DNA of 64,000 bases from Verticillium longisporum (Eukaryota; Ascomycota; Sordariomycetes; Glomerellales; Plectosphaerellaceae): assembly GCA_019188255.1 (NCBI GenBank), contig JAETXT010000010.1:2976001-3040000 (forward strand), written 5' to 3'. Shown piece after piece: positions 45,462-54,782 of this stretch. Within the stretch, counting starts at the first letter, position 1, and the number at the start of each line of letters is the position of its first letter. The notes under the pieces are model-generated. The model worked only from the letters and a program-made list of their open reading frames with translations. It was not told where the DNA came from and made no database searches. The position numbers were made by a program, and so were the translations under genes.

Positions 45462-46701
45462 GGTGCCCAAGGCATGCTCGGGACAGGCATTGTTACCAAG
45501 GCTCGGTTCGGTTTATAGTGATGTCGATGTCGTGGGGCTTCGGAATTGGACTACAGCAAATACGTTGGACATGCCCGGCAATTAGATCTCGGCCACTTCT
45601 CAAAGCAGCAGAGCGACCAGCAATGTATCGACAGTCATTTCATCTTTAGTTCTATCCTGATACACATATAGGGTCAAGAGAACTCACTGCATAACTGACT
45701 CGATTAATCTCCATTTGCTTACTTCCGCTATAGCAATAGCTAAGGAATGATAGCTCGCGCCATCAACCCAACTTGGGACTTCTATAGGCCCCAGTGAACC
45801 CGTGTTGTCCCCCTCGAACGCACAGAGGTTTCTATGTCCACTGGTACTGTGGTGATCAATATGGTCGGGGCCGAAGGACCTCACAAGCGGCATGGACTTT
45901 ATGTCTTCTGACAAGCCCCGAGAGGCTGCACCTCGCCAACCCGCGGTCAAAGACCTGGAGGGGTGGGTCTTGGAGTCTGAGGGGATGTCTACTGTGTTGG
46001 TTGCGGTCTAAAGTCCGGCGGGCGATGCCGAATGATATGGAATGATGCTGATCCGTGAAGCAAATGACCACGCACCGCAGTCTTAGATTTTACGATTCGC
46101 GTGATCCACAACATGAAGACTTCGAAGCCAGTTTGAGTTGCGCAGCTTGTGTCGTTCATATTAGCTACGATCTAGAGGCTCCTCTGGCAGCTGGGCCTCC
46201 AAAGGTCTCCAAAGCGCTGTCCCAGAACCAGAATACATCTTCGAGCTTACGCTTCTGCATTTGGTCACGGAGAGCGTCGGGAACACTTACAAAAACATCT
46301 GTCGACGAACGAGGATCTCTTGGGTCTTTCATGTCTTACTCCTTATCTTGACAGGATTCAACGGTTTCAAGGGTCCAGCAGGGACTGTTGCGACCTGAGC
46401 ACTGTGTGATGCCGTCGGCATTTCAACAGCTTCCTCCAATCACGCTATTCCCATATCCAACGTGGCATTATACTTTAGCAGCATATACTTTATCAGCTTG
46501 TCATATTTACCACGACTTGTTTAAGATGTTTTGGCCAGAGCTCGTTGGTGCGAATGGTCACTCCCGACTACTGTGTTACCGCACCCATCACGTGACATGT
46601 AGGAGAGGGAAAATCTTGAATATAAACCTTCTCACCTGAAGCAGTGACTACTTCATTGATGCTGTTAGACCGCCACTCAATCAATCACCACATTCTACAC
46701 C
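45462..46701. other. intergenic upstream of ADE8
   Basis: 1.24 kb without a recognisable gene. Open frames of 70-100 codons on both strands show no family likeness. TGACTA occurs 62 bp upstream of the ADE8 start (46641-46646); yeast purine genes use TGACTC sites for Bas1/Gcn4, so relevance is uncertain. Confidence 0.4.
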
Positions 46702-47481
46702 ATGATTCAGGGAAAGTCGCCTTGTCGGATCCTGGTCATGGCTTCCGGCCATGGCTCGAATTTCCAAGCCCTCATTGATGCCATAACTGTTGGTGAGCTT
46801 CCAAATAGCCGCATTGTTTCTCTCATCACGAATCGGAAGAATGCACATGCAACTGCTCGAGCGGAAAAAGCAGGTCAGGTCTTCCTCATGTGAACTTTTT
46901 AAGCCTTCAGCTCACCTCAGAATAGGCATCCCTTGGGAGTACTTTAATCTAATCAGTCACGGGTTCTTGCATAGGGGAGAGTCAGATGAGCAGAAGGTGG
47001 CTAAGGGGCGTCAAAATTACGATTCTGTGCTGGCTACAAGAATACTCTCAGATGGCCAAGAAAAGGCTGATTTGATTGTTCTTGCCGGTTGGATGCACGT
47101 CTTCTCAACCTCGTTCCTGGAGCCTCTCGAGAAGGCAGGGGTGAAAATTATCAATCTTCATCCGGCTCTACCAGGTAAGTTAAGAAACAGACTAGCGGGG
47201 CTCCATACTTATACGTCGATGTAGGAGAGTTTGATGGTGCCAGGGCGATCGAGCGAGCTTTCGAAGAGCTCAAGGCTGGCCGCATCAAACGCACAGGTAT
47301 AATGGCCCACTACGTCATTGACGAAGTGGATAGGGGCGAGCCTATAATTACTCAAGAAATTGAATGGAATGGGGAAGAATTGGAGGACCTGGAGAAAAAG
47401 ATTCACTCCTATGAGCACGGGTTGATCGTGAGGGCGACAGCAATAGTGGCGAAGGCGATCGTAGATAAGAGGGACATATAA
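46702..47481 (+). CDS. ADE8: phosphoribosylglycinamide formyltransferase (GAR transformylase)
   Basis: Three exons, 46702-46873, 46926-47174, 47225-47481; 225 residues, near the 214 of yeast Ade8. The phosphate-binding start is RILVMASGHGSNFQALIDAI; the catalytic Asn and His are in VKIINLHPALPG and the Asp in AHYVIDEVDRGEPIITQE. It transfers a formyl group from 10-formyltetrahydrofolate to GAR in purine synthesis. It is the last host gene: about 30 bp after its stop the sequence turns AT-rich and repeat-derived, so it sits on a heterochromatin edge. Its own codons keep normal CA/TG content, so RIP has not spread into it. Confidence 0.93.
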
Positions 47482-47683
47482 ACCAAGACACTACACTAGC
47501 ATCCCCTAAGTAGAATAATTTAACGTTTAATAGATTTAACTTCTTAAATATATAAATATTATCTCTATTTATAGGTCTATTAAGTATAGTATACTATTAG
47601 TAATATATATTTAGTTTATAGTATATATCTAGTATCTAGTAGCTTATACTCTATATATCTTATAAAATTTAAATTTAAGTACT
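47482..47683. other. start of AT-rich island
   Basis: Composition drops abruptly to A/T with almost no CA or TG from about 47515. No feature beyond degenerate sequence. Confidence 0.5.
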
Positions 47684-47789
47684 TATAAAGGTATAGGGCT
47701 AAGGGCCTAGATTAGGGAAAGTAATTAGATCGGTGAATAATCGGTAAGCTATTATATTAACTTTAACTTATCGAGGCTATCGAGTATAG
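47684..47789 (+). repeat. 5' fragment of dispersed repeat L (copy 1)
   Basis: Starts TATAAAGGTATAGGGCTAAG and matches the first ~105 bp of the copies at 56981 and 63563. It stops at GAGTATA, where TGTAACAACC begins; the other two copies continue with GCC..., so another element appears to have inserted here. Confidence 0.75.
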
Positions 47790-48120
47790 TGTAACAACCA
47801 AGGAAGCAGGGCGGCCGCGAATCGACGACCCCGCGATTAGGGAGCGCGATAAGATAAGAATCGGGCCTACCTAGCAAATTACATAATAGCTTACTTAGAT
47901 ATAAAGGGTGAGTCGTCGGGCTTACTAAAGACGCCGTAGTAAGCTAGGGAATAGCTTACGGGATAATATACTATAATCCTAATATTATAGATTATTAATA
48001 ATTAATTAATAAGCTATCTAATATAAGCTTACTACTTAATATAATAAGGATAGGATAATAGGTATATAAGGATAGATATTCTAGATTTATAGATATATTC
48101 TTTCTTATAATAGTAATTAA
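47790..48120 (+). repeat. possible left LTR of gypsy-type element
   Basis: Begins TGTAACAACCAAGGAAGCAG, a plausible LTR start, at the point where repeat L is interrupted. The first ~150 bp keep CA/TG and are GC-richer than the rest of the island, so they escaped most RIP. The right limit and matching LTR are not identified. Confidence 0.3.
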
Positions 48121-50853
48121 TCTAAGTCTTACTTTATATCTATTATAATAAGTACGTAATGCTTTACGATACTATATCGTCTTAGAGTTATAACTTAAGC
48201 TTCTATAAATAGTAACCTTAACCTTCTAATAGTATTCCCCTTTCGGAAGCTATTAAATCGTAATATTTTAATTACTTTTATTTAATAGGTTTACTTTATA
48301 ATATTAAGTAATACTTATTATAGGAATAATATCTATTAATAGTATTAGAAATAGTATTAATAATTTAGCTACTATAATCTAGGAGCTCTATTTAGAGAAT
48401 AAATAGCTCCGAGCTTTAATATAATAACTTTAAAGCGGAATAAATATAAAAGCTCTTCCCCCTTAATTATTCGATAATAACCCTAAGGTATTTTAGTCTT
48501 TTATTACCTAGGTACGCTAGTATTATAAAGCTAATAAGGGCTAACTTAAGTACTAAGGCGAGAAGGTCGCTAATACCTCCTCTTACTTTAAAGGGGACGC
48601 TTTATATTAATTCGAACCCTTTATTAGGGATTATTCTATTTATATTAAGAAAGAAGATATAAAGTAGGCTATTTAGGATATCTATATTAATATAAATATA
48701 TTCGAAGAAGCTATTAAAGGAGCATTTAAGGATATAGACGAGGAATAATAAAATAAAAGAAAAATCCTTTAGCTTAAATAGATAGGGCTAGCTATTAAAT
48801 ATACTATAGAGTTTTAACTCTTAGCTAATCGATTCGATTAAATAGAGTCCGCTCTTATAGCCCGTTTCTATAAAGGACTTAAAAACGCTATTAAGGACGA
48901 CCTTATTTAGGAGGATAGACCCGAAACCCTTACTAAGTATATTACTATAGCTATTAAAATCGACGATCGCTAATATAAATATAGAATAGAAAAAGGATAG
49001 AAGCCCGCTATAGGACTATAAAACCTATGTATCTTTTATTATCGATCTAATTAAGGACGTAAATACTAGTACGATAAACCCTATATTAATATAGCTTAGG
49101 GATAGATTATTTATATAAGACCTATAGAGCTTAATAATACTAGATATAATAAATTAAAGGATTTTAAGGATATAAAATACTATAACTATAATAAAAATAA
49201 ATATATAGCTCGAGAATACTAGTAATCTAAGAAACCCTAGAAACCTATAAATGAACGATAGCTTAATTATACTTAATACTAAGATTATACTAAAACTAAC
49301 TAAACCTTCTATTATTAGGACGATTATTTAATCTATAAAGATAATAAGGAATAGAATAGATAATTCCTTAGGGTATTTATAGGATAAAGAACCCTAGCTA
49401 TAATAATTATTACTAGGAAAGAAAGACGAATTTAGAAATAGGCCTAATAAATAATACTAGAGACCTAGGAAATCGATATAGACGAAGAAAGAGCCTATAA
49501 ATATATTTACCTAGAACTATAATTAGCTCTTTATATAGGACTAATAAACGATATAGAATAGAATAAATATATATAAGCTAATAAAAAAGAATCTCTACTT
49601 AGATAGACTTAACCCTATATACCTATATAGGTATATAAAGTTAATAGCGCTAGCGAGGACTATAACCCCTTAATATTATAGAACGAACTTATCTATTATA
49701 GGACTAAACTATAAAAGGCTAATACCCGAAAGCGAGAAAATATTAAAGACAACGTATAATTTATAATAGAAGACTATTTAATATTTTACTATGCCTATAA
49801 ATAATATTATTAATTATTCTAGCCTAAATATATCTATAACGATTATAAATATTACTTTAAGGAGAAGGCTATATATTAATTTCTCCTATATAATTATTAG
49901 ATCGAGCTATAAATAAAGGTAGAATTCGAATAAGAGAATCGTAAATAGATCCTATATATAGATAAATATAGTTAAGGTCGGCTTATATTCTAACTAGACC
50001 CTACTTATTACGATAAATACTATTAAGATAATACTAAATAGGAGGACTACGATAATAATATATATATAAAGTATTATATCGCTAAAGCTAGAGATTAGAG
50101 ACTCTATCGTATAAAGGACGTTAGAAGCTATTCTTCCGCGTCTATTATAAGAATAATAAGAGGAATAATAACTCGAATAGATTATCTATAATATAGCTAC
50201 TTATTATATTACCCTCTTTAGGAAAAGGTAAGTATTAATCGAATAGGGATAATAATTAATAAAGGAAATAAGAGTAATCTACTTAGCTAAACGAACTTAT
50301 AATATAAACTACCTCTATATATAAATAAATATAAGAGGAAGATAGGCGAACGCATTATTAGATAGTAGCGTTTAGGGTAATTATATAAGCCCTAAATATA
50401 TTAATAAGAACTATATTAGCTAGAAATATAAAGAGGAACCCTATTAGCTTAATATAGTAGAGGGATAAGCGGTCTTATATAGAGGAGGAATCGTAAATAC
50501 GGAGACTATACCCCTCTAAGTATTTATTTCTTACCGACCTAGCTATATAACCTTCGATATTATTAATATAAAAGGAAAATAAATTATCCTAGGTATCCTA
50601 TAGCTTAGAGAATAGAACCCTTAAATTAACTAGATAGCTAGCTACGTTTAATAGAATACGTTAGCCTTTAAGGAAAGACTTATAAATAATCTCTTAAGCG
50701 ACCTCTAATTAGCCTTTACGAATAGGGATAACTTAAAGGAGATAACCCTAGAGGAGCTTATAATAGAATAATAAGAAAGATTATAGAATATATTTAAGGA
50801 ATATTAGAAATATAAAAAGATCTTTAGGGAAGAAGTTAATATAATATTACCTA
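48121..50853 (+). mobile_element. RIP-degraded Ty3/gypsy-type retroelement, gag and 5' pol (copy 1)
   Basis: The + strand, read through many stops, keeps the pattern of a fungal gypsy gag near 48450-48750 (a segment like SSYFKGDALY-FEPFIRDY and AFKDIDEE) and a ruined zinc-knuckle region near 49130-49220. CA and TG are almost absent, as after RIP. The TA at 50852-50853 is the target site of pogo element A. No frame is intact. Confidence 0.6.
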
Positions 50854-50901
50854 ACGTGCATGATAAGCAAGTGGGCCAAACAAGCAAGTGGGCCACCTGA
50901 C
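50854..50901 (+). repeat. terminal inverted repeat, element A left
   Basis: 48 bp, exact reverse complement of 52666-52713. Contains CAAGTGGGCCA twice, 18 bp apart. Confidence 0.95.
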
Positions 50902-50960
50902 CACGACCATGCGACGACAGCAGCATCCCGGTGAACCCTAACGCCTTAAATCAATTGAAA

Positions 50961-52614
50961 CTACTTGAAATCCTCTTCTTCAGAAGCCCTCGTCTCCAGC
51001 TGACAAGTTCGCGCATTATGTCCAGGCTCGCCGCAGACACCGCAGCGCCGTTTCTTCGTCCCGTCCCTTGGTTGGCGACTGCTTCTCTGACGCGTTTCCT
51101 CATTTATCTGGACCTGAACCTCGATATTGGTTTGTATCTCCTGTCCCTCACCTAGAGTTAGACTCCCTCCTTGCCTGAGACGTGTTTTCTTAGCTCTCCG
51201 ACGCTTGCTGAGTGTCGCGTTCTCGTCTCGAAGGATCTGGTTCTCCGACTTCAATAGGGCGAGTTGATGCATGATTCCACGCGTCCCCTTGGTAAAGTGG
51301 TCTATAGCGTTAAGAATCGACGTCGGAGAGCTTCCTTGGTGTCGGGCGATTCGACCTTTAATAAACTCTGACTGACAGCTAGCTTCAATCGGGTTGTGAG
51401 GCGTTTGGGAGACCCAAGGTTCTGATGTATCGGGGACCCCCTCGACGGGCGTCGGTGTCCGTAGCTTCACATCCAGCTTTGAAACCACAATTTCGGGGCT
51501 CATTGGGACAAGCCCAGCACCTCTGAACCCCCTTGATATTCCTTTCCGTCATAGCTTCTTTGAAAGCTGCGAAAAACGCGGGAAAGAAGTCCTCCTTCGT
51601 GATGTGGCTTGTACCTGCCCTCATCTTCTTCTCAATTTGCCGACCGTAGGCCTGCTTTAGCGGGCCAAAACAGCCAACATCAAGAGGTTGAAGTAGGTGA
51701 GATGAATGGGGAGGCATGCATAGCGTAATGATGTTGTTTTCCTTGCAGTAGAGCTCGAACTCAACGGAATGGTGACTTTGGTGCCCATCTAGGATAAGGA
51801 GGCGATATCCGGCCGACCGACGGGGCTTGGTATGCTTGTCAAAATGCTGAATCCATTCTAGACCTTTCTCATTTGTTGTCCAGCCTTTGTCTGTCGTAGC
51901 GATTACCCAGTCGTGAGGTAGAGGGCTGTCTTCGTACCAGCTTGAGAGGTGATTTTTGCCCGCCATAATGATGAACGGCGGGACACACCACCCGTCTGCG
52001 CCAACGCCTTGGATCACTGTCACCCATTCCCGACCTCCTGGTTGGACCATTTTCGTATTAGAACGTCTTTCGGCGTTCGTAACGACCATTCCGGACCCGA
52101 TAACGCCCATCATAAACCCAGTCTCATCGAAGTTATAGATATCAGGCTCCGCGATACCGTATTTGGCGATTGTGTTCTTTACGAGCGCGAACCAATCGCG
52201 AATTGCCTCGGGATCTTCGCATTGGGCTCTCTGATAGTCATATCTGCGAAAGAAACGCGTCTTAAGCTCTGGTTGTCGCCTGACGAAGTTTGAGGCCCAG
52301 CGCTTCCCGACACTCGGCGCGTCGCGGTCGGCTAGCAGTCGATTAGCCATATCTTCAACCTCACAAAGCCGGGGAGGAAATGCTCGGGAATTTAGCTCAA
52401 GTATGTATTGAACAATCGTTAACTCCTCGAGCTCCGTCAAATTTCGATTGAGGGGGATCCTGTCGCGTTGCGAAGTAATACCGCGTAGTCGACGCGTCAA
52501 GGTCATTCGGGGAACACCAAAGATATTTGTCGCAGCGCGTATACTGAGATCTGGGTCATTTTGAATAGCCTGAAGAGCAAGCTGTAATTGACGTTCTTGT
52601 GAGGGCGGAGACAT
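50961..52614 (-). pseudogene. pogo-type DDE transposase with single-base frameshift
   Basis: The minus strand encodes residues 1 to about 360 in one frame (from ATG at 52614) and the remaining ~185 in another (to 50961). The break lies in a run of five C on the + strand at 51528-51532, where the sister copy at 53029-54684 reads on. Before the break: N-terminal helix-turn-helix/CENP-B-like region, YNFDETGF, LLILDGHQSHHS and LLQPLDVGCFGPLK with the three catalytic Asp. After it: a leucine-zipper-like helix and a CCHC knuckle (CGVCGEPGHNARTC). Protein similarity to the sister copy is roughly 70 percent by eye. One missing base in a homopolymer could also be an assembly error. Confidence 0.9.
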
Positions 52615-52665
52615 CGTTGTTGGTGGAGGAATTAATGGTTAACGTAAGAAGGTCGCGTTTTCGTC

Positions 52666-52713
52666 GTCAGGTGGCCCACTTGCTTGTTTGGCCCACTTGC
52701 TTATCATGCACGT
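52666..52713 (-). repeat. terminal inverted repeat, element A right
   Basis: Exact reverse complement of 50854-50901; followed by the TA duplication. Confidence 0.95.
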
Positions 52714-52921
52714 TAAGTATATATACTATAACTATAAAATCCTAATTAAGGAAAGGGAGAGCCCCCGATTTAATAAGATCTATAGATTAAACCTTTAATA
52801 GATAGATATTCTCGATAAATATTTTAAGGAGAACCTTAAAAAAGGATATATTTAATTATCGATATCCTTAATAGGATACCCGATTCTCTTTATATTAAAG
52901 AAGAATAATAAGGAAAGACTA
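52714..52921 (+). mobile_element. 208-bp gypsy reverse-transcriptase fragment between the two pogo elements
   Basis: RIP-degraded + strand sequence that reads like the start of a gypsy reverse transcriptase (around GYI and PILFILKK with stops). It is the part of retroelement copy 1 left between two independent pogo insertions and includes TA duplications at both ends. Confidence 0.6.
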
Positions 52922-52967
52922 ACGTAATCCACAAGCGAGTGGTTCACCCATGCGAGTGGTTCACTTC
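52922..52967 (+). repeat. terminal inverted repeat, element B left
   Basis: 46 bp matching the reverse complement of 54737-54782 except one A/T difference at 52951. Confidence 0.93.
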
Positions 52968-53028
52968 ACCCCGACCCGACAAACATTCCGAGGAAAACCT
53001 CAACCCAAACGCCGTAAATCAATTAAAA

Positions 53029-54684
53029 TCACTCCTCCTCGTCTTTTGCAGACGATGAGATAGCTACCTGACAAGTTCTCGCGTTGTGGCCGGTCTTCCC
53101 GCATACGCTACAGCATCGTTTCTTCGGCTGGGACCACGACGCGGGACCCGGGTTCTGCAGCGTTTCCTCTTTTATCTGGATATCTACTTCCTTCTGAGCA
53201 ATCTTGTCCTGTCCCTCGCCTACAGCCATGCTTCCTCCTTCCCGGAGACGTAGCTTTTTGGCCCTCCGGCGTCGGCTTAGTGTAGCATTTTCCTCTCGAA
53301 GGATCATAACCTCTGACTTCAAAAGAGCGATCTGGTGCATAACACCCCGCGTCCCCTTCGCAAGATAGTCAACAGCATCTAAAATTGACGTTGGGGAGCT
53401 TCCCTGGTGGCGTGAGATTCGCCCTTTGATGAAGTCAGTCTGGGAACCTGCCTCGAGCAGGTTAGTGGGCGTCTTAGAGACCCAAGAATCACGCTCCCCG
53501 TGGGACGTCCCCGGAGGCGTCGTCGTCCTCAACCTCACATCCAGCTTTGACAGGACTGTTTCCGGGTTATGGGGGACAAGCCCCGCTCCTCGAAAGCCTC
53601 CCTGGATGTTTTTTTCTGTCATTGCTTGCTGAAATGCAGCCGAAAACGCCGGGAAGAAGTCCTCTTTGCTGATGTGCGTTGTACCCGCCCTCATCCTATC
53701 CTCGATTTGCCGACCGTATGCTTTCTTTAGTGGGCCAAAACACCCAACATCGAGAGGCTGGAGTAGATGTGACGAATGAGGAGGCATACAGAGTGTGATG
53801 ATGTTGTTCTCCTTGCAGTAGAGTTCGAAGTCGACCGAGTGGTGACTTTCGTGGCCATCCAGGATCAGTAGGCGATAACCGCCCGAAGTACGGGACTTTG
53901 TATGCCTGTCAAAATGCCGAATCCATTCCAGACCAATATCATTCGTCGTCCAGCCGTTTGGAGATGTTGCGATTCTCCAGTCGCGAGAAATCGCGTCGTC
54001 CTGGTACCAGCTCGAGAGGTGGTACTTGCCCGAAACCACGATGAACGGCGGGACGGAGAAACCCAACGCGCCAACGCCCTGGATCACCGTAACCCATTCC
54101 CGGTTGCCTGGCTGCCTCATCTTCACATTGGACCGTCTTTCCGAACTGGTCACGACCATTCCGTTGGCGATAACGCCCATCTGGAAGCCGGTCTCGTCAA
54201 AGTTGTACATGTCAGCCTCTTGGATGCCGTACTTGGCGATCATGTTATGCACGAGGCGGAACCACGCGTTTATCGCGTCCGGATCTTCGCATTGGGCCCT
54301 CTTGTAGTCGTACTTGCGAAAGAAACGCGTCCGGAGCTCTGGTTGCCGTTTGACGAAGTTTGCGGCCCAGTTCTTCCCGACGCGTGGCGCGTCACGGTCG
54401 GCAAGCAGGCGATTCGCCATATCTCCGACCTCACCCAACCGGGGAGGGTAAGATCGCGCATCTAGGTCAAGGATATATTCGACAATAGTTTTCTCTTCTA
54501 GTACTGTTAATTTGGCAGAATTGGGCGGGCTTTCGCGTCGGGAGGGTTTGCCCTTCTGGCGTCGGAGGAGCGTCGTTAAGGGGACGGTGTAGATCCTCGC
54601 AGCACTCCGGGCGCTTAGGTTCGGGTCATTGTCCATAGCTTGGATAGCAAGGAATAATTGACCTTCTTTTGAAAGAGTCTCCAT
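53029..54684 (-). CDS. pogo/Fot-family transposase, intact
   Basis: Uninterrupted 551-residue protein. The N-terminal ~120 residues form the helix-turn-helix and CENP-B-like DNA-binding part (ARSAARIYTVPLTTLLRR; DMANRLLADRDAPRVGKNW). The catalytic triad is Asp163 in YNFDETGF, Asp276 in LLILDGHESHHS and Asp312 in LLQPLDVGCFGPLK, a DD35D spacing. A basic, leucine-zipper-like helix (LLKSEVMILREENATLS) is followed by a CCHC zinc knuckle at 525-538 (CSVCGKTGHNARTC). It starts 98 bp inside the right terminal repeat, the normal place for a one-gene element. Orientation equals that of element A. Confidence 0.94.
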   Translation of the reverse strand: METLSKEGQLFLAIQAMDNDPNLSARSAARIYTVPLTTLLRRQKGKPSRRESPPNSAKLTVLEEKTIVEYILDLDARSYPPRLGEVGDMANRLLADRDAPRVGKNWAANFVKRQPELRTRFFRKYDYKRAQCEDPDAINAWFRLVHNMIAKYGIQEADMYNFDETGFQMGVIANGMVVTSSERRSNVKMRQPGNREWVTVIQGVGALGFSVPPFIVVSGKYHLSSWYQDDAISRDWRIATSPNGWTTNDIGLEWIRHFDRHTKSRTSGGYRLLILDGHESHHSVDFELYCKENNIITLCMPPHSSHLLQPLDVGCFGPLKKAYGRQIEDRMRAGTTHISKEDFFPAFSAAFQQAMTEKNIQGGFRGAGLVPHNPETVLSKLDVRLRTTTPPGTSHGERDSWVSKTPTNLLEAGSQTDFIKGRISRHQGSSPTSILDAVDYLAKGTRGVMHQIALLKSEVMILREENATLSRRRRAKKLRLREGGSMAVGEGQDKIAQKEVDIQIKEETLQNPGPASWSQPKKRCCSVCGKTGHNARTCQVAISSSAKDEEE

Positions 54685-54736
54685 CGCGGGCGGAGGTGGA
54701 ATCTGTAGAATTCAGGTGTAGGTCGTGGGCCCGGGC

Positions 54737-54782
54737 GAAGTGAACCACTCGCTTGGGTGAACCACTCGCTTGTGGATTACGT
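54737..54782 (-). repeat. terminal inverted repeat, element B right
   Basis: Partner of 52922-52967; followed by TA at 54783-54784. Confidence 0.93.

Larger units (their letters stand above)
50854..52713 (-). mobile_element. pogo/Fot-type DNA transposon, element A (1860 bp)
   Basis: Bounded by perfect 48-bp terminal inverted repeats (50854-50901 and 52666-52713) that begin ACGTGCATGATAAGCAAGTG, and by TA target duplications (50852-50853, 52714-52715). Each inverted repeat holds two direct copies of AAGCAAGTGGGCCA-like sequence, probable transposase binding sites. Base composition is normal and CA/TG are frequent, unlike the surrounding RIP-mutated DNA, so it inserted after RIP. It carries one transposase gene on the minus strand, frameshifted. 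Confidence 0.95.
52922..54782 (-). mobile_element. pogo/Fot-type DNA transposon, element B (1861 bp)
   Basis: Terminal inverted repeats of 46 bp (52922-52967 and 54737-54782) with one mismatch, beginning ACGTAATCCACAAGCGAGTG, and TA duplications at 52920-52921 and 54783-54784. The repeats carry GCGAGTGGTTCAC twice each, the same two-site layout as element A but a different sequence. Not RIP-mutated. Encodes an intact transposase, so it may be autonomous and could move elements with its ends. Confidence 0.95.

Noticed and set aside
53902..54465. 187-codon + strand open frame in pogo element B
   Set aside because: Antisense of the intact transposase; these elements carry a single gene.
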